Positions 38,514 through 49,882 of a DNA stretch of 64,000 nt are shown here, one piece after another. Every line of letters begins with the position of its first letter. Position 1 is the stretch's first letter. The stretch lies in the NCBI GenBank assembly GCA_024641945.1, contig JAHECD010000006.1:21840-85839 (forward strand). The letters are read 5' to 3'. The DNA is from Rubrivivax sp. GTDB lineage: Bacteria; Pseudomonadota; Gammaproteobacteria; Burkholderiales; Burkholderiaceae_C. The notes beneath the pieces were generated by a model that made no database searches, was not told the origin of the DNA, and saw only the letters and a program-made list of their open reading frames with translations. Made by a program: the position numbers and the translations under genes.

Positions 38514-39298
38514 CAGTTGCTCCTCTGGGGCGCGCTCGCGGCGGCCGTCGTTGTGATGCCTCGCAGCCGCACCGCATACCCGTCGGGGTGGCGCAGGTCG
38601 GCGTACAGCAGCGGGCTCTTGAAATGTCCGTTCACCTGCGCAAAGGTGCGCACGAAGCGGTCGGCGCGCGCGACCACCTCGTCGTCGCTGCCGCGGCCGA
38701 GTTCGACCGCCGTATCGCCGTCGAGCTCGGCGCGCCACGAGCCGCGGCCGGACAGGTGCAGTTCCATCAGCTCGCGGTCGAGGCGCTGCATCAGCGGCTG
38801 CAGGCGCCGCAGCATCGCCAGCATCTGCGCCGACCGTCCTTCGGGGCCGGCCAGCAGCGGCAGGCCCTCGTCCTCGACGTCGCCCACGTTGGCCTCGAAG
38901 ACTTCGCCGAAATCGTTGACCAGCTTCTCCTCTTCGTCCTCGCCCTCCCAGCGCGCCGCGGCCCGGTGCTCCTCCAGACGCACCGCCATGCGGTCGGGCC
39001 AGACCCGGCGCACGACCGCGTGGCGCACCCAGGGCACGGACTCGAAGGCCGCCCGCGCGACGCCGAGGTCGAAGCTGAAGAAGTTGCCCTTCAGGCGCGG
39101 CGTGGTGTTGGCACGGATCGTCGTCACGCTGCTGCGCTGCAGGTCGCCTTCGAGCTGGATCGCACGCACCGGGAACCACGGCGCGCGCACCAGCCACAGC
39201 ACGCCCGCCGCCGCCAGCGTCACGCCGGCGAGCGCAAAGACGGCGGTCGACACGCCATTCATCAAGCGCACGTCCGACGGCAGGGCGACGGTGGCCAT
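38513..39298 (-). CDS. ftsQ: Cell division protein FtsQ
   Basis: Bitopic divisome protein of 261 residues. A short cytoplasmic part and a single span (MNGVSTAVFALAGVTLAAAGVLWLV) are followed by a POTRA domain (WFPVRAIQLEGDLQRSSV). WVRHAVVRRVWPDRMAVRLEEH is the conserved beta domain. It bridges FtsK and the FtsB/FtsL pair. It joins ddlB and ftsA with one-base TGATG overlaps at both ends. Confidence 0.95.
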   Translation of the reverse strand: MATVALPSDVRLMNGVSTAVFALAGVTLAAAGVLWLVRAPWFPVRAIQLEGDLQRSSVTTIRANTTPRLKGNFFSFDLGVARAAFESVPWVRHAVVRRVWPDRMAVRLEEHRAAARWEGEDEEEKLVNDFGEVFEANVGDVEDEGLPLLAGPEGRSAQMLAMLRRLQPLMQRLDRELMELHLSGRGSWRAELDGDTAVELGRGSDDEVVARADRFVRTFAQVNGHFKSPLLYADLRHPDGYAVRLRGITTTAAASAPQRSN

Positions 39299-40272
39299 CA
39301 GGCTTGCGCCTCCTTGGCCGGTGTATCCAGTGCAGCGTCGGCCAGCAGGCGCACACACAACTGTTCGTAGCTGATGCCGGCGGCGCGGGCCGACATCGGT
39401 ACCAGCGAATGCCCCGTCATGCCGGGCGACGTGTTCATCTCCAGCAGGAACGGCTTGCGGTCGCTGGCGCGGATCATCAGGTCGGCACGCCCCCAGCCGC
39501 GGCAGCCGAGCGTGCGGTAGGCGGCCAGCACGATGCGCTGGATCTCGGCCTCCTCGTCGGCCGGCAGCCCGCTCGGGCAGTGGTATTGCGTGACGTCGGT
39601 GAAGTACTTGTTCTGGTAGTCGTACGCCCCTTCGGGCGCGACGATCCGGATCACCGGCAGCGCCTGCGCATCCGCGCCGCTGCCGAGCACCGGGCAGGTG
39701 ACCTCGTCGCCTTCGATGAATTCCTCGCACAGCACGTCGGGGTCGTAGGCCGCCGCGAGCGTCACCGCATCCTGCATCTGCGAATACCCGACGACCTTGG
39801 TGACGCCAATCGACGAGCCCTCGCGCGGCGGCTTCACGATCAGCGGCAGGCCCAGCGTATCCGGCACCGCGACCACGTCCCCGCGCTGCTGGCGGTCGGG
39901 CGCGAGCCACACCCAGCGCGGCGTCGGCAGGCCCTCGGCGAGCCAGACGCGTTTGGTCATCACCTTGTCCATCGCGATCGCGCTGGCCATGATGCCGCTG
40001 CCGGTGTAGGGCAGGCCGAGCAGTTCGAGCGCGCCCTGCACCGAACCGTCCTCGCCCATGCGCCCGTGCAGCGCGATGAATACGCGCTTGAAGCCCAGGC
40101 GCTTGAGCTCGACCAGGTCGCGCTCGGCCGGATCGAACGCATGCGCATCGACGCCCTGCGCCTTGAGCGCATTCAGCACGCCCGCGCCCGACATCAGCGA
40201 GACCTCGCGTTCGGCGCTGCGGCCGCCCATCAGTACCGCCGTCTTGCCGAGTGTCTTGGTGTCGATATTCAC
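39298..40272 (-). CDS. ddlB: D-alanine-D-alanine ligase B
   Basis: Makes the D-Ala-D-Ala terminus of the peptidoglycan stem. It has 324 residues of ATP-grasp fold. The [14 protein letters not shown] opening, [24 protein letters not shown] and the final [16 protein letters not shown] blocks are all present. The start is GTG at 40272, overlapping the murC stop as GTGA. The 3' end overlaps ftsQ by one base. Confidence 0.97.
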   Translation of the reverse strand: MNIDTKTLGKTAVLMGGRSAEREVSLMSGAGVLNALKAQGVDAHAFDPAERDLVELKRLGFKRVFIALHGRMGEDGSVQGALELLGLPYTGSGIMASAIAMDKVMTKRVWLAEGLPTPRWVWLAPDRQQRGDVVAVPDTLGLPLIVKPPREGSSIGVTKVVGYSQMQDAVTLAAAYDPDVLCEEFIEGDEVTCPVLGSGADAQALPVIRIVAPEGAYDYQNKYFTDVTQYHCPSGLPADEEAEIQRIVLAAYRTLGCRGWGRADLMIRASDRKPFLLEMNTSPGMTGHSLVPMSARAAGISYEQLCVRLLADAALDTPAKEAQA

Positions 40273-41687
40273 CGGGCTTCCTCCACCAGGTCGACGACCC
40301 TCTGCGGCACACCGCCGATCGAGCCGGCGCCCATCGCGATGACCACGTCGCCGTCGCGCACGAAGTCGAGCACCGCCTGCGGCAGGTCGGCCACGTCGTC
40401 GACGAAGACCGGGTCGACCTTGCCCGCCACGCGCAACGCGCGTGCGAGCGAGCGAGCGTCGGCGGCCACGATCGGGCTCTCGCCGGCGGCATAGACCTCG
40501 GTCAGCAGCAGCGCATCGGCCGTGCCCATGACCTTGACGAAATCCTCGAAGCAGTCGCGGGTGCGGGTGTAGCGGTGCGGCTGGAAGGCGAGCACCAGAC
40601 GCCGCCCCGGGAACGCGCCGCGCGCGGCCGACAGCACCGCGGCCATCTCGACCGGGTGGTGGCCGTAGTCGTCGATCAGCGTGAAGGTGCCGCCGCCGCT
40701 GGCAGCGCCCACCGGCAGTTCGCCGTAGCGCTGGAAGCGCCGTCCGACGCCGCTGAAGCCGGCCAGAGCCCGCACGACGGCGTCGTCGGGCAGTTCGAGT
40801 TCACTCGCCACGGCCACTGCGGCGAGCGCATTGAGCACGTTGTGCTCGCCGGCGAGGTTGACGGTGAGGTCCAGGTCGGGCAGCACCTCGCCGTTGCGCC
40901 GCTGGCAGGTGAAACGCATCAGGCCGCCCGGCAGGGCCTGCACGTCGACCGCGCGCACCGCGGCATCGGCGCCGAAGCCGTAGCCGACGACCGGGCGCGA
41001 GATCATCGGCACGATCGAGCGCACGCCGGGGTCGTCGGTGCAGACGATGGCCGCGCCGTAGAACGGCATGCGGTGGATGAACTCGACGAAGGCCGCCTTC
41101 AGCCGGGCGAAGTCGTGGCCGTAGGTCTCCATGTGGTCGGCGTCGATATTCGTCACCACCGCCAGCACCGGCAGCAGGTTCAGGAACGAGGCATCGCTCT
41201 CGTCCGCCTCGACGACGATGTAGTCGCCCGCGCCGAGACGCGAGTTGGCGCCCGCGCTCATCAGCTTGCCGCCGATGACGAAGGTCGGGTCGACGCCGGC
41301 CTCGGCGAGCACACTGGTGACGAGCGACGTGGTCGTCGTCTTGCCGTGCGTGCCGGCGATCGCGATGCCCTGCTTCAGGCGCATCAGCTCGGCCAGCATC
41401 ACGGCGCGTGGCACCACCGGGATGCGGCGCGCGCGCGCCGCGACGACCTCGGGGTTGTCGCCTTTCACCGCCGTCGACGTGACCACCGCTTCAGCGCCTG
41501 CGACGTTGGCCGCATCGTGGCCGATCGCCACGCGCACGCCCAGGCCTGCGAGCCGCCGCGTGGTGGCGCTTTCGCTCGCGTCCGAACCCGACACGCCATA
41601 ACCCAGGTTGTGCAGGATCTCGGCGATGCCGCTCATGCCGGCGCCGCCGACGCCGACGAAATGGATGTGCTTGACCGCGTGTTTCAC
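40269..41687 (-). CDS. murC: UDP-N-acetylmuramate-L-alanine ligase
   Basis: Adds L-Ala to UDP-MurNAc, the first amino acid of the stem peptide. It has 472 residues. The N-terminal [15 protein letters not shown], the ATP site [11 protein letters not shown], and the [10 protein letters not shown] block with the [12 protein letters not shown] motif identify it. The GTG start at 41687 overlaps the murG stop (GTGA). A longer frame through murG is a shadow. Confidence 0.97.
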   Translation of the reverse strand: MKHAVKHIHFVGVGGAGMSGIAEILHNLGYGVSGSDASESATTRRLAGLGVRVAIGHDAANVAGAEAVVTSTAVKGDNPEVVAARARRIPVVPRAVMLAELMRLKQGIAIAGTHGKTTTTSLVTSVLAEAGVDPTFVIGGKLMSAGANSRLGAGDYIVVEADESDASFLNLLPVLAVVTNIDADHMETYGHDFARLKAAFVEFIHRMPFYGAAIVCTDDPGVRSIVPMISRPVVGYGFGADAAVRAVDVQALPGGLMRFTCQRRNGEVLPDLDLTVNLAGEHNVLNALAAVAVASELELPDDAVVRALAGFSGVGRRFQRYGELPVGAASGGGTFTLIDDYGHHPVEMAAVLSAARGAFPGRRLVLAFQPHRYTRTRDCFEDFVKVMGTADALLLTEVYAAGESPIVAADARSLARALRVAGKVDPVFVDDVADLPQAVLDFVRDGDVVIAMGAGSIGGVPQRVVDLVEEAR

Positions 41688-42763
41688 GGCGCCCTCCCCA
41701 TCAAGCGCTCGATCTCGTCGGCCACGCGTTGCGCGGCGTGCGGGCGGGCCAGATTGCGCGCCCGGATCGCCATCGCGAGCAGGCCGACGCGGTGCATCGA
41801 CGCCAGCACGTCGGCCAGCTTCTCCGGCGAGAGCTCCGTCTGCGGCAGGTGGAAGGCGGCCTGGTGGCGCGCCATCCACTGAGCGTTGTCGCGCTGGTGC
41901 GAGGTGGTGCTCACGATCAGCGGCACGAGCACGCTGGCCACGCCCGCCGCGCACAACTCGCTCACCGTGATCGCGCCGGCCCGGCAGACGATCACATCGC
42001 AGTCGGCCAGGCGCGCCGGCATGTCGTCGAGGAACGGCAGCAGTTCGGCCTCGACACCGGCCTGCGCGTAGGCCGCCGTGACGGACTCGAGATGCGCGCC
42101 GCCGGTCTGGTGCGTGACGAGCGGCCGCTTGTCGGGCGGCATCAGGGCCAGCGCACGTGGCAGCGTTTCGTTGAGCACCTTCGCGCCGAGGCTGCCGCCG
42201 ACGACGAGCAGCTTCAACGGCCCGCTGCGCCCGGCGAACCGTTCCGCCGGCGCGGGCAGCAACTCGATCTCGGCGCGCACCGGGTTGCCCGTGACCACCG
42301 CCTGCGGCACCTGGGACGCCGCATCGCCGTCGAAGCCGAAAGCCACGCGGTCGGCAAAACGCAGCAGCGACTTGTTGCTCAGCAGCAGCGCGGCGTCGGC
42401 ATTCACCAGCATCAGCGGCTTGCGCAGCAGTGCGGCCACCAGGCCACCGGGGAAGCAGACGTAACCCCCCATGCCCAGCACCGCGCTCGTGCCGCGGCGG
42501 CGCAGGATGCGCAGGCTGTCCCACAGCGCCTTCACGAGGCGCAGGCCGCCGGTCAGCATGTGCACGGGTCCGTTGCCGCGCAGGCCGCTGAAGGCCAGCG
42601 TGTCGAGCGGCAGCCCGGCCGGCGGCACGAGGCGGTTTTCCATGCCGCGGGTCGTGCCGAGCCAACTCACCGTCCACCCGCGCCGTTGCATCTCGCGCGC
42701 CACGGCCAGGCCCGGCATGATGTGCCCGCCGGTGCCCGCCGCCATGACCACCAGATGGCTCAT
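41684..42763 (-). CDS. murG: Undecaprenyl-PP-MurNAc-pentapeptide GlcNAc transferase
   Basis: Makes lipid II from lipid I at the inner membrane. It has 359 residues. [15 protein letters not shown] is the glycine-rich loop 1, [11 protein letters not shown] loop 2, and [15 protein letters not shown] the UDP-GlcNAc site. It is coupled by GTGA to murC. Unlike the other dcw genes, it is preceded by a 219-base spacer that holds repeats, so its translation is not coupled to ftsW. Confidence 0.97.
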   Translation of the reverse strand: MSHLVVMAAGTGGHIMPGLAVAREMQRRGWTVSWLGTTRGMENRLVPPAGLPLDTLAFSGLRGNGPVHMLTGGLRLVKALWDSLRILRRRGTSAVLGMGGYVCFPGGLVAALLRKPLMLVNADAALLLSNKSLLRFADRVAFGFDGDAASQVPQAVVTGNPVRAEIELLPAPAERFAGRSGPLKLLVVGGSLGAKVLNETLPRALALMPPDKRPLVTHQTGGAHLESVTAAYAQAGVEAELLPFLDDMPARLADCDVIVCRAGAITVSELCAAGVASVLVPLIVSTTSHQRDNAQWMARHQAAFHLPQTELSPEKLADVLASMHRVGLLAMAIRARNLARPHAAQRVADEIERLMGRAP

Positions 42764-42800
42764 CGGACGACCCTCCGCGCAACGCGCAGCGGGATTCGCA

Positions 42801-42826
42801 CTTGGGAGCAGCCCGGCGCGCTCATG
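42801..42826 (-). repeat. Post-stop repeat, copy in the ftsW-murG spacer
   Basis: A 26-base segment on the minus strand, CATGAGCGCGCCGGGC then TGCTCCCAAG. It differs at one base from the segment right after the murD stop at 44289-44314. It directly follows the duplicated ftsW-like end in this spacer. Confidence 0.65.
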
Positions 42827-42856
42827 TGCGGCCTCCGCGCATGAGCTGGCGGTTCT
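42820..42856 (-). repeat. Partial second copy of the ftsW 3' end
   Basis: A 37-base stretch matches 42981-43017 at 36 positions. It would encode the ending NRQLMRGGR that closes ftsW. One base change breaks one pair of the palindrome seen in the true ftsW end. It lies in the spacer, out of any gene. Confidence 0.8.
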
Positions 42857-42980
42857 GGTTTCGGCACGCGCACGCTGTGCGCTTCACGTCGCGTCGCGAC
42901 ATGAGCCTGCACCGGAGCACGCCAGCGACGCGCGCCATGCGCACGCCGCGCTGCCCGCCATGGCCGTGCCATGCCGTGCG

Positions 42981-43017
42981 GCTCATGCGCGGCCTCCGCG
43001 CATGAGCTGGCGGTTCT
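42981..43017 (-). repeat. ftsW 3' end with embedded hairpin (parent copy)
   Basis: The last codons of ftsW and its TGA lie in a perfect palindrome: arms CTCATGCGCGG and CCGCGCATGAG with loop CCT, at 42982-43006. The whole 37-base stretch is repeated at 42820-42856. The hairpin may protect the 3' end or act as a weak terminator. Confidence 0.75.
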
Positions 43018-44251
43018 CGATGTCCACGCGCAGGACGATGGCGAGGGCGACGAAATTGAGCAGGATGGCCGAGCCGCCGTAGCTCATCAGCGGCAGCGTC
43101 AGGCCCTTGGTGGGCAGCGCGCCGAGGTTGACACCCATGTTGATGAACGACTGCAGGCCGAACCAGATGCCGATGCCCTGCGTCATCAGGCCGGCGAAGA
43201 CGCGGTCGAGCGCGATCGCCTGGCGGCCGATGCCGACCACGCGCCGCGTGAGCCAGAAGAACGCGGTGATGACACACGCCACGCCGAGAAAGCCGAGTTC
43301 CTCGCCGATCACCGCGAGCAGGAAGTCGGTGTGGGCCTCGGGCAGGTAGTGCAGCTTCTCGACCGAGCTGCCGAGGCCCTGGCCGAAGATCTCGCCGCGC
43401 CCGAACGCGATCAGCGAATGGGTCAGCTGGTAACCCTTGCCCTGCGCGTACTCGGGGTTCCAGGGGTCGAGGAAGGCCAGGATGCGTTCGCGCCGCAGAT
43501 CGTCGAAGTACAGGAACAACCCCGCGGTGACCGCCAGCACGCCGACGATCAGGAAGAACATGCGCGCGTTGACGCCGCCGAGAAACAGGATGCCCATCGC
43601 GATCGTCGCCACGACGACGAGCGCCCCGACGTCGGGCTCGCGCAGCAGCAGCAGGCCGATGAAGGCGGTGGCCAGCGCCATCGGCCACACCGCGCGCACG
43701 AAGTCCTCCTTGACTTCCATCTTGCGCACCATGTAGCTCGCCGCGTACATCGCCATCGCCAGCTTGGCCAGCTCCGACGGCTGGAAGTTCATCACGCCGA
43801 GCGGGATCCACCGGCGCGACTTGTTGACCACCTTGCCGACCCCCGGAATCAACACCGCGAGCAGCAGCACGAGCGCGACGATGAAGATGCGCGAGGCGTG
43901 TTTTTCCCAGAACGCGATCGGCACCTGCACCATGGCCAGGCCGAGCACGAAGGCCAGCGCCACCGAGAAGAGATGCCGGTTCAGGAAGTGCGTGGGCGTG
44001 TAGCGCGAAAAACGCGGGTTGTCGGGCAGCGCCACCGATGCCGAGAACACCATCACCGACCCGAGCGCGACCAGCGCGATCACGACGACGACCATCGCCT
44101 GGTCGAAACCGGCGATGCGCGCCACCGTGCCGCCGCGCGGATCGAAGCCGTCGCGCACCGGCAGGCCACGGCGCGACTGCGCGGCCTCGCGGCGCGTGCC
44201 CCACCACGCGCGAAGACGCTCCAGCGGGTGGCCGAGCAATGCGGCGCTCAT
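42983..44251 (-). CDS. ftsW: Lipid II polymerase FtsW (SEDS family)
   Basis: Septal peptidoglycan glycosyltransferase with ten predicted spans. It has 422 residues. Signatures are [33 protein letters not shown] (catalytic-site area), [18 protein letters not shown], and the final [16 protein letters not shown]. The N-terminus is a long cytoplasmic stretch (residues 1-55). It lies between murD (58 bases) and murG (219 bases), the two non-coupled junctions in the middle of the cluster. The 3' end carries a palindrome that recurs downstream. Confidence 0.97.
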   Translation of the reverse strand: MSAALLGHPLERLRAWWGTRREAAQSRRGLPVRDGFDPRGGTVARIAGFDQAMVVVVIALVALGSVMVFSASVALPDNPRFSRYTPTHFLNRHLFSVALAFVLGLAMVQVPIAFWEKHASRIFIVALVLLLAVLIPGVGKVVNKSRRWIPLGVMNFQPSELAKLAMAMYAASYMVRKMEVKEDFVRAVWPMALATAFIGLLLLREPDVGALVVVATIAMGILFLGGVNARMFFLIVGVLAVTAGLFLYFDDLRRERILAFLDPWNPEYAQGKGYQLTHSLIAFGRGEIFGQGLGSSVEKLHYLPEAHTDFLLAVIGEELGFLGVACVITAFFWLTRRVVGIGRQAIALDRVFAGLMTQGIGIWFGLQSFINMGVNLGALPTKGLTLPLMSYGGSAILLNFVALAIVLRVDIENRQLMRGGRA

Positions 44252-44288
44252 GGAGTACCTTCGCCCCTCACGGGCTCCGGGACGAGCG

Positions 44289-44314
44289 CTTGGGAGCGGC
44301 CCGGCGCGCTCATG
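44289..44314 (-). repeat. Post-stop repeat, copy at the murD end
   Basis: The 26-base segment begins in the murD TGA and continues GCGCGCCGGGCCGCTCCCAAG on the minus strand. One base differs from 42801-42826. Weaker similarity extends about 15 bases further on the outer side of both copies. Confidence 0.65.
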
Positions 44315-45839
44315 CGCCCACCTCGCCCCGGTCGGCCGCCAACGCCTGCACCGCGGCCACGAAGACCTCGGCGCGGTGCGCGTAGTTGCGGAACATGTCC
44401 AGGCTGGCGCAGGCCGGGCTCAGCAGCACGGCGTCACCGGGCTGGGCACGCTCGAAGCACCAGGCCGTGGCGGCTTCGAGCGTGGCGTGGCGCTCCATCG
44501 GTACGCCTGTGCTGCGCAGGGCCTCCTCAATGGCCGGCGCATCGCGGCCGATGAGCGCGACCGCGCGCGCATGCGCCGCGACGGCGGGTGCGAGCGGCGC
44601 GAAGTCCTGCCCCTTGCCGTCGCCTCCGAGGATCACCACCAGCCGGGCCGGTGCCTTCTCCGCGCCGAGGCCGACGAGTGCCGCCACGGTGGCGCCCACG
44701 TTGGTGCCCTTGCTGTCGTCGAACGCCTCGACGTCGCCGACCAGCCCCACGGGTTCGACCCGGTGCGGCTCGCCACGATAGTCGCGCAGGCCATGCAGCA
44801 TCGGCGCGAGCGGGCAACCGATGGCGGTCGCCAGCGCCAGTGCGGCGAGCGCGTTGGCAGCGTTGTGCCTGCCGCGCAAACGCAGCGCGTCGGCCGGCAT
44901 CAGCCGTTGCAGGTGGATCTCCTCGTCTTCGTCCTTGCGGCGCTTCACGGTCTCGTCGGCCGGCAGCGCACGCACGAGCCAGGCCATGCCGTTCTCGACC
45001 ACCAGGCCGAAGTCGCCCGGGCGCCTCGGCGCTTCGAGCCCGAAGCGCAACACCGTGCGTGGCACCGCCTTGGGCGCACCCTTGGGCGCCTTGCCCGTCA
45101 CCGGCGCCGGCTCCATCGCGGCCACCAGCGGATCGTCGCGGTTGATCACCATCGTTGCCGCCGTGCCGAAGATGCGCGCCTTGGCTGCGGCGTAGGCTGC
45201 CATCGTGCCGTGCCAGTCGAGGTGGTCCTGCGTCACGTTGAGCACGGTCGCGGCGGCCGGCTCGAAACCCTGCACGGCGTCGAGTTGGAAGCTCGACAGC
45301 TCGACCACCCACACGTCGGGCAGTGTGTTCGCGTCGATGCGCCCGGCCAGCGTGTCCAGCAGGGTGGGGCCGATGTTGCCTGCGGCGACCACGCTGCGCC
45401 CGGCACGCTCGACGAGCAGCGCGGTGAGGACGGTGGTGGTCGTCTTGCCGTTGGTGCCCGTGACCGCGAGCACCTGCGGCGCGTAGCCGGAGTCGGCCTT
45501 CAGGTCGGCCAGCGCAAGTGCAAACAGGTCGAGTTCGCCGCCGATGCGCACGCCGCTGGCGCGCGCCGCGTCGAGCAGCGGCACGATGTGCGCATCGTGC
45601 GGGGCCAGGCCCGGGCTCTTGAGCACGAATTGAATCCCGTTCAGAGCGGACGCGTCGAGCGCGCCACCGAGCCGCGTCGCGGCCGGCACCTCGGCGTGCA
45701 AAGCCGCGGCCTGCGGCGGCTGCTCGCGCGAGTCCCACACGCTGACCTGCGCCCCGTGGCGCGCGCACCAGCGCGCCATCGCCAACCCGGACGCACCGAG
45801 GCCGAGGACGAGCACGTGCAGGCCGTTCAGCGTCTTCAT
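44310..45839 (-). CDS. murD: UDP-N-acetylmuramoylalanine-D-glutamate ligase
   Basis: Adds D-Glu to the stem peptide. It has 509 residues, longer than the usual 440-460, partly because of an insert around [15 protein letters not shown] and [13 protein letters not shown] in the middle domain. The N-terminal [17 protein letters not shown] loop [13 protein letters not shown], and later [15 protein letters not shown] and GGDGKGQDF are conserved. The ATG overlaps the mraY stop by ATGA. Confidence 0.95.
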   Translation of the reverse strand: MKTLNGLHVLVLGLGASGLAMARWCARHGAQVSVWDSREQPPQAAALHAEVPAATRLGGALDASALNGIQFVLKSPGLAPHDAHIVPLLDAARASGVRIGGELDLFALALADLKADSGYAPQVLAVTGTNGKTTTTVLTALLVERAGRSVVAAGNIGPTLLDTLAGRIDANTLPDVWVVELSSFQLDAVQGFEPAAATVLNVTQDHLDWHGTMAAYAAAKARIFGTAATMVINRDDPLVAAMEPAPVTGKAPKGAPKAVPRTVLRFGLEAPRRPGDFGLVVENGMAWLVRALPADETVKRRKDEDEEIHLQRLMPADALRLRGRHNAANALAALALATAIGCPLAPMLHGLRDYRGEPHRVEPVGLVGDVEAFDDSKGTNVGATVAALVGLGAEKAPARLVVILGGDGKGQDFAPLAPAVAAHARAVALIGRDAPAIEEALRSTGVPMERHATLEAATAWCFERAQPGDAVLLSPACASLDMFRNYAHRAEVFVAAVQALAADRGEVGA

Positions 45840-47017
45840 CGCAGCTTCAGGCTGGCCAGGCCGACGAGGCACAGCAGCATCGTGATGATCCAGAAGCGCA
45901 CGACCACCTGCGTCTCGGGCCAGCCCTTCTTCTCGAAATGATGGTGCAGCGGCGCCATCAGGAAGATGCGCCGCCCCTCACCGTAGCGGCGCTTGGTGTA
46001 CTTGAACCAGAGCACCTGCACGATCACGCTCAACGCCTCGACGACGAAGATGCCGCCCATGATGCCGAGCACGATTTCCTGGCGCGTGATGACGGCGATG
46101 GTGCCCAGGCCGCCACCGAGCGCCAGCGCGCCGACGTCGCCCATGAAGACCTGCGCCGGATTGGCGTTGAACCACAGGAACGACAGGCCCGCACCGGCCA
46201 TCGCGGCGCAGAAGATCAGCAGTTCGCCCGCGCCCGGGATGTGCGGCAGCAGCAGGTACCTGGAGAACACCGCGCTGCCCGTGACGTACGCGAAGATGCC
46301 GAGCGCGGACCCGACCAGCACCACCGGCATGATCGCCAGGCCGTCGAGCCCATCGGTGAAATTGACCGCGTTGCTCGTGCCGACGATGACGAACCAGGTC
46401 AACGCGATGAAACCGAAAACCCCCAGCGGGTAGCTGATGGTCTTGAAGAACGGCACGATCAGGTCGGCCTTGGGCGGCAGGTCGTTGGAAAACCCGCTCG
46501 TGACCCAGCGGATGAAGAGCTCCAGCACACGAAGGTTGGACGTTTCGGAGACGCTGAACGCGAGGTACAGCGCGGCGATCAGGCCGATCAGCGACTGCCA
46601 GAAGAACTTTTCGCGCGACGGCATGCCCTCCGGGTCCTTGCGCACGACCTTGCGGTAGTCGTCGACCCAACCGACCGCGCCGTAGCCGAAGGTCACGAGC
46701 ATCACGACCCAGACGAAGCGGTTCGTCCAGTCGAACCACAGCACCGTCGACACGGCAATGCCGATGAGCACCAGCACGCCGCCCATCGTCGGGGTGCCGC
46801 TCTTGCCGAGGTGCGCCTGGATGCCGTATTCGCGGATCGGCTGGCCGACCTTCATCGCGGCCAGCCAGCGGATCACGAACGGACCGAAGGCCAGGCCGAT
46901 CAGCAGGGACGTCATCGCTGCCAGCACGGCGCGGAACGTGAGGTACTGGAAGACGCGCAGGAAACCGAGTTCCTCGGGGTACAGCGACAACAGCCACTGG
47001 CTCAGGCTAAGCAGCAT
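45836..47017 (-). CDS. mraY: Phospho-MurNAc-pentapeptide transferase
   Basis: Makes lipid I on undecaprenyl phosphate. It has 393 residues with about ten spans. [33 protein letters not shown] and [12 protein letters not shown] are the catalytic family blocks. The start [14 protein letters not shown] lies inside the end of murF, an 11-base overlap that suggests coupled translation. Confidence 0.97.
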   Translation of the reverse strand: MLLSLSQWLLSLYPEELGFLRVFQYLTFRAVLAAMTSLLIGLAFGPFVIRWLAAMKVGQPIREYGIQAHLGKSGTPTMGGVLVLIGIAVSTVLWFDWTNRFVWVVMLVTFGYGAVGWVDDYRKVVRKDPEGMPSREKFFWQSLIGLIAALYLAFSVSETSNLRVLELFIRWVTSGFSNDLPPKADLIVPFFKTISYPLGVFGFIALTWFVIVGTSNAVNFTDGLDGLAIMPVVLVGSALGIFAYVTGSAVFSRYLLLPHIPGAGELLIFCAAMAGAGLSFLWFNANPAQVFMGDVGALALGGGLGTIAVITRQEIVLGIMGGIFVVEALSVIVQVLWFKYTKRRYGEGRRIFLMAPLHHHFEKKGWPETQVVVRFWIITMLLCLVGLASLKLR

Positions 47018-48392
47018 GTATCGCCCCCGACTGCAGCGCCTTGACGACACGCTCCATCGCCATGAAACGCGAGCCTTTGACCAGGATCGATGCCACCTTC
47101 GGTGCCTGCACGAGCGCGCCGACGAGCGCCGCGCTGTCGGCGAAATGGCGGGCCGCGGGGCCGAATGCACGCGCGGTATCGGCGCTCAGCGCGCCGGCAC
47201 ACCAGAGATGCTCGATGCCGCAGTCGCGTGCACGCACGCCGGCTTCGGCGTGGAAGGCCGGGCCCTGCGTGCCGACCTCGCCCATGTCGCCGAGGACCAG
47301 CCAGCGCGGCGCCGGCAGGTCGCGCAGCACGTCGATCGCCGCCAGCACCGAGTCAGGGTTCGCGTTGTAGCTGTCGTCGACGAGCGTGACCGTCTGCCCG
47401 TGGATGGCGACGCTGCCCACCTGCGAGCGCCCCTTGACGGCGCTGAACCCCTCGAGCCCCTGCACGACGGCCGCCAGCGGCGCGCCGGCGGCGAGTGCAC
47501 AAGCGGCAGCGGCGAGTGCGTTCTTCACGTTGTGGCGGCCTGCCACGCGCAGCGTGAGCGTGGCGTCGCCCGACGGCGTGCGCAAAACCACCGACCAGTG
47601 GCCGGCGGGCGTCCACGCGGCCTGCGCCGTGATGTCGGCGGCGCCATCGAGCGAGAAGGTCGAGGTCTTGCGGGCACCGGCCTGTCGCTGCCAGATCGAC
47701 GCATGCGCATCGCCGGCGGGAAAGACCGCCGTGCCGGTGGCACCGAGGGCCTCGATGGCGCTGCCGTTCTCGAGAGCGACCGCCTGCACGCTGGACATGA
47801 ACTCCTGGTGCTCGCGCTGCGCGTTGTTCACCAGCACCACAGTCGGTGCGGACAGGCGCGCCAGCAAGGCGATCTCGCCCACGTGGTTCATGCCGAGCTC
47901 GACCACGGCCGCGCGGTGCCTCGCGGTGGTGTCCTGGCGCAGGCGCAGCAGCGTCAGCGGCACGCCGATGTGGTTGTTGAAATTGCCCTCGGTGGCGAGC
48001 GCCCCGTCGCCGACCCACGCACGCAGGATCGAGGCGATCATCTGCGTCACGGTGGTCTTGCCGTTGCTGCCGGTGACGGCGATCAGCGGCAGGTCGAAAC
48101 GGCGGCGCCAGCCGGCGGCCAGCGTCTGCAGCGCGAGCAATGCGTCCGGCACCTGCAGGCCGCTCAGCCCCGCCTTCTCCAGGCCCCGCTCGGCAAGTGC
48201 GGCCACCGCACCGGCGCCACGCGCCTGCGGCAGAAAGTCGTTGGCGTCGAACCGCTCGCCGCGCAGCGCAACGAACAGGTCGCCCGCACGCAGGGTGCGG
48301 GTGTCGCTGTGCACACGCTGGAAGGCGATAGCTCCGTCGCCCACCAGCGTCGATCCGGGAATGAGGGCCTGCGCCTCGGCCAGCGTCATCAT
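47007..48392 (-). CDS. murF: UDP-MurNAc-tripeptide D-alanyl-D-alanine ligase
   Basis: Adds D-Ala-D-Ala to complete the pentapeptide. It has 461 residues. [18 protein letters not shown] opens the first domain. The ATP site is [38 protein letters not shown] and [10 protein letters not shown] are conserved. It overlaps murE by four bases at the start (ATGA) and mraY at the end. Confidence 0.97.
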   Translation of the reverse strand: MMTLAEAQALIPGSTLVGDGAIAFQRVHSDTRTLRAGDLFVALRGERFDANDFLPQARGAGAVAALAERGLEKAGLSGLQVPDALLALQTLAAGWRRRFDLPLIAVTGSNGKTTVTQMIASILRAWVGDGALATEGNFNNHIGVPLTLLRLRQDTTARHRAAVVELGMNHVGEIALLARLSAPTVVLVNNAQREHQEFMSSVQAVALENGSAIEALGATGTAVFPAGDAHASIWQRQAGARKTSTFSLDGAADITAQAAWTPAGHWSVVLRTPSGDATLTLRVAGRHNVKNALAAAACALAAGAPLAAVVQGLEGFSAVKGRSQVGSVAIHGQTVTLVDDSYNANPDSVLAAIDVLRDLPAPRWLVLGDMGEVGTQGPAFHAEAGVRARDCGIEHLWCAGALSADTARAFGPAARHFADSAALVGALVQAPKVASILVKGSRFMAMERVVKALQSGAIHAA

Positions 48393-49882
48393 GCGCGGCG
48401 CTCCAGCGCACGCAGCGCCTCGTCGGCATCGGAAAACGGGTATTTCACGCCGCCGATGTCCTGGTAGTCCTCGTGGCCCTTGCCGGCGATCAGCACGACG
48501 TCGTCGTTCGCCGCCGCACGCAGCGCGTGTGCGATGGCCGCACGGCGGTCGACGAAGGTCTGCGGCACATCGGTCACCCCCTTGGTGCCCGCGACGATCT
48601 GCGCGACGATCGCATGCGGCGACTCCATGCGCGGGTTGTCGCTCGTGATCACGACATGCTGCGCGAGCCGCACGGCGACTTCGCCCATCAGTGGGCGCTT
48701 GGTCGCGTCGCGGTTGCCACCGCAGCCGAACACACACCACAGCGCGCCGCGGCGCGAAGCCGCGAGCGGCTGCAGCGACTGCAACACCTTTTCGAGCGCA
48801 TCGGGTGTGTGGGCATAGTCGACGATGACGGCCGGGCCGGCAGGGCCGCCGGCGTTCACCCGCTGCATGCGCCCGGGCACCGGCGTCAAGCCCGGCACGG
48901 CTGCGACGGCATCGGCCAGCGGGACACCAAGCGCGCGCAGCGCGCCCAGCACGACAAGCAGGTTGTGCACGTTGTAGTCACCGATCAACCCGCTGCGCAG
49001 TGGCACGGTCTGCGTGCCTTCGACGACCTCGAACGCGAGGCCGCCGTCGACATACCGCACGTCGGCGGCGTGCAGGCGCGGCGGCGGCGCCGACTGGTCG
49101 CTCGCACTCACGGGCCAGAGGTCGAGCGTGCCGCGGGCGGCGAGTTCGTACGCGAGCGCCGCGCCGTGCTCGTCGTCCACATTCAGCACGGCAGCCTTCA
49201 ATCCCGGCCAGGCGAAGAGACGTCGCTTGGCTTCCCAGTACGCCAACATCGTGCCGTGGAAGTCGAGGTGGTCGCGCGTGAAATTGGTGAACAGCGCGAC
49301 ATCGATGCGCGTGCCGTCGAGCCGGTGCTCGACGAGGCCGATCGACGAGGCCTCGAGAGCGCAGGCCGTGAGGCCCTGGTCGACGAACCGGCGCAGCGCG
49401 GCTTGCAACGCCACCGGATCGGGCGTCGTCAGCCCGGTGGGCGCCACGTCGGGCGGCACGCCCACGCCGAGCGTGCCGACCACGCCACACCGGCGCCCCA
49501 GCGCGTGCAGCGCCTGCGCCACCCACCACGCGGTCGACGTCTTGCCGTTGGTCCCGGTGCTGGCCACGATATCGAGCGCAGCGCTCGGCGCGCCGAAGAA
49601 GCCGTCGGCGACCGTGCCGGCACAAGCCTTGAGTGCCTGCAGCGTGCCCACGCGATCGTCGTCGACGCCGAACGCGGACTGGCCTTCGGCCTCGACCAGG
49701 CAGGCCGTGGCGCCCGCGTCCAACGCGGCCGGCACGAAGGCGCGGCCGTCGTGCACGCGACCCGGCCAGGCGATGAACGCGTCGCCGGGCTGCACCTGGC
49801 GACTGTCGGTGCGCAGCGTGCCGGTGCAGCGCTGCGCGAGCCATTGCGCGGCGGCAGCGGGCGACGTCAGGTGCAGCGCCAT
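48389..49882 (-). CDS. murE: UDP-MurNAc-dipeptide-2,6-diaminopimelate ligase
   Basis: Adds meso-diaminopimelate to the stem. It has 497 residues. The ATP loop is STGTNGKTSTAWW. EASSIGLVEHRLDG, FTNFTRDHLDFHGTM and the DAP-selecting block TSDNPRMESP (DNPR) are present, so diaminopimelate rather than Lys is expected. It shares one base with ftsI (TGATG) and four with murF. Confidence 0.97.
   Translation of the reverse strand: MALHLTSPAAAAQWLAQRCTGTLRTDSRQVQPGDAFIAWPGRVHDGRAFVPAALDAGATACLVEAEGQSAFGVDDDRVGTLQALKACAGTVADGFFGAPSAALDIVASTGTNGKTSTAWWVAQALHALGRRCGVVGTLGVGVPPDVAPTGLTTPDPVALQAALRRFVDQGLTACALEASSIGLVEHRLDGTRIDVALFTNFTRDHLDFHGTMLAYWEAKRRLFAWPGLKAAVLNVDDEHGAALAYELAARGTLDLWPVSASDQSAPPPRLHAADVRYVDGGLAFEVVEGTQTVPLRSGLIGDYNVHNLLVVLGALRALGVPLADAVAAVPGLTPVPGRMQRVNAGGPAGPAVIVDYAHTPDALEKVLQSLQPLAASRRGALWCVFGCGGNRDATKRPLMGEVAVRLAQHVVITSDNPRMESPHAIVAQIVAGTKGVTDVPQTFVDRRAAIAHALRAAANDDVVLIAGKGHEDYQDIGGVKYPFSDADEALRALERRA

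Noticed and set aside
35797..38577. A 926-codon minus-strand frame across ftsZ and ftsA
   Set aside because: It is another frame of ftsZ, ftsA and lpxC, and its product is an Arg/Gly-rich shadow without motifs.
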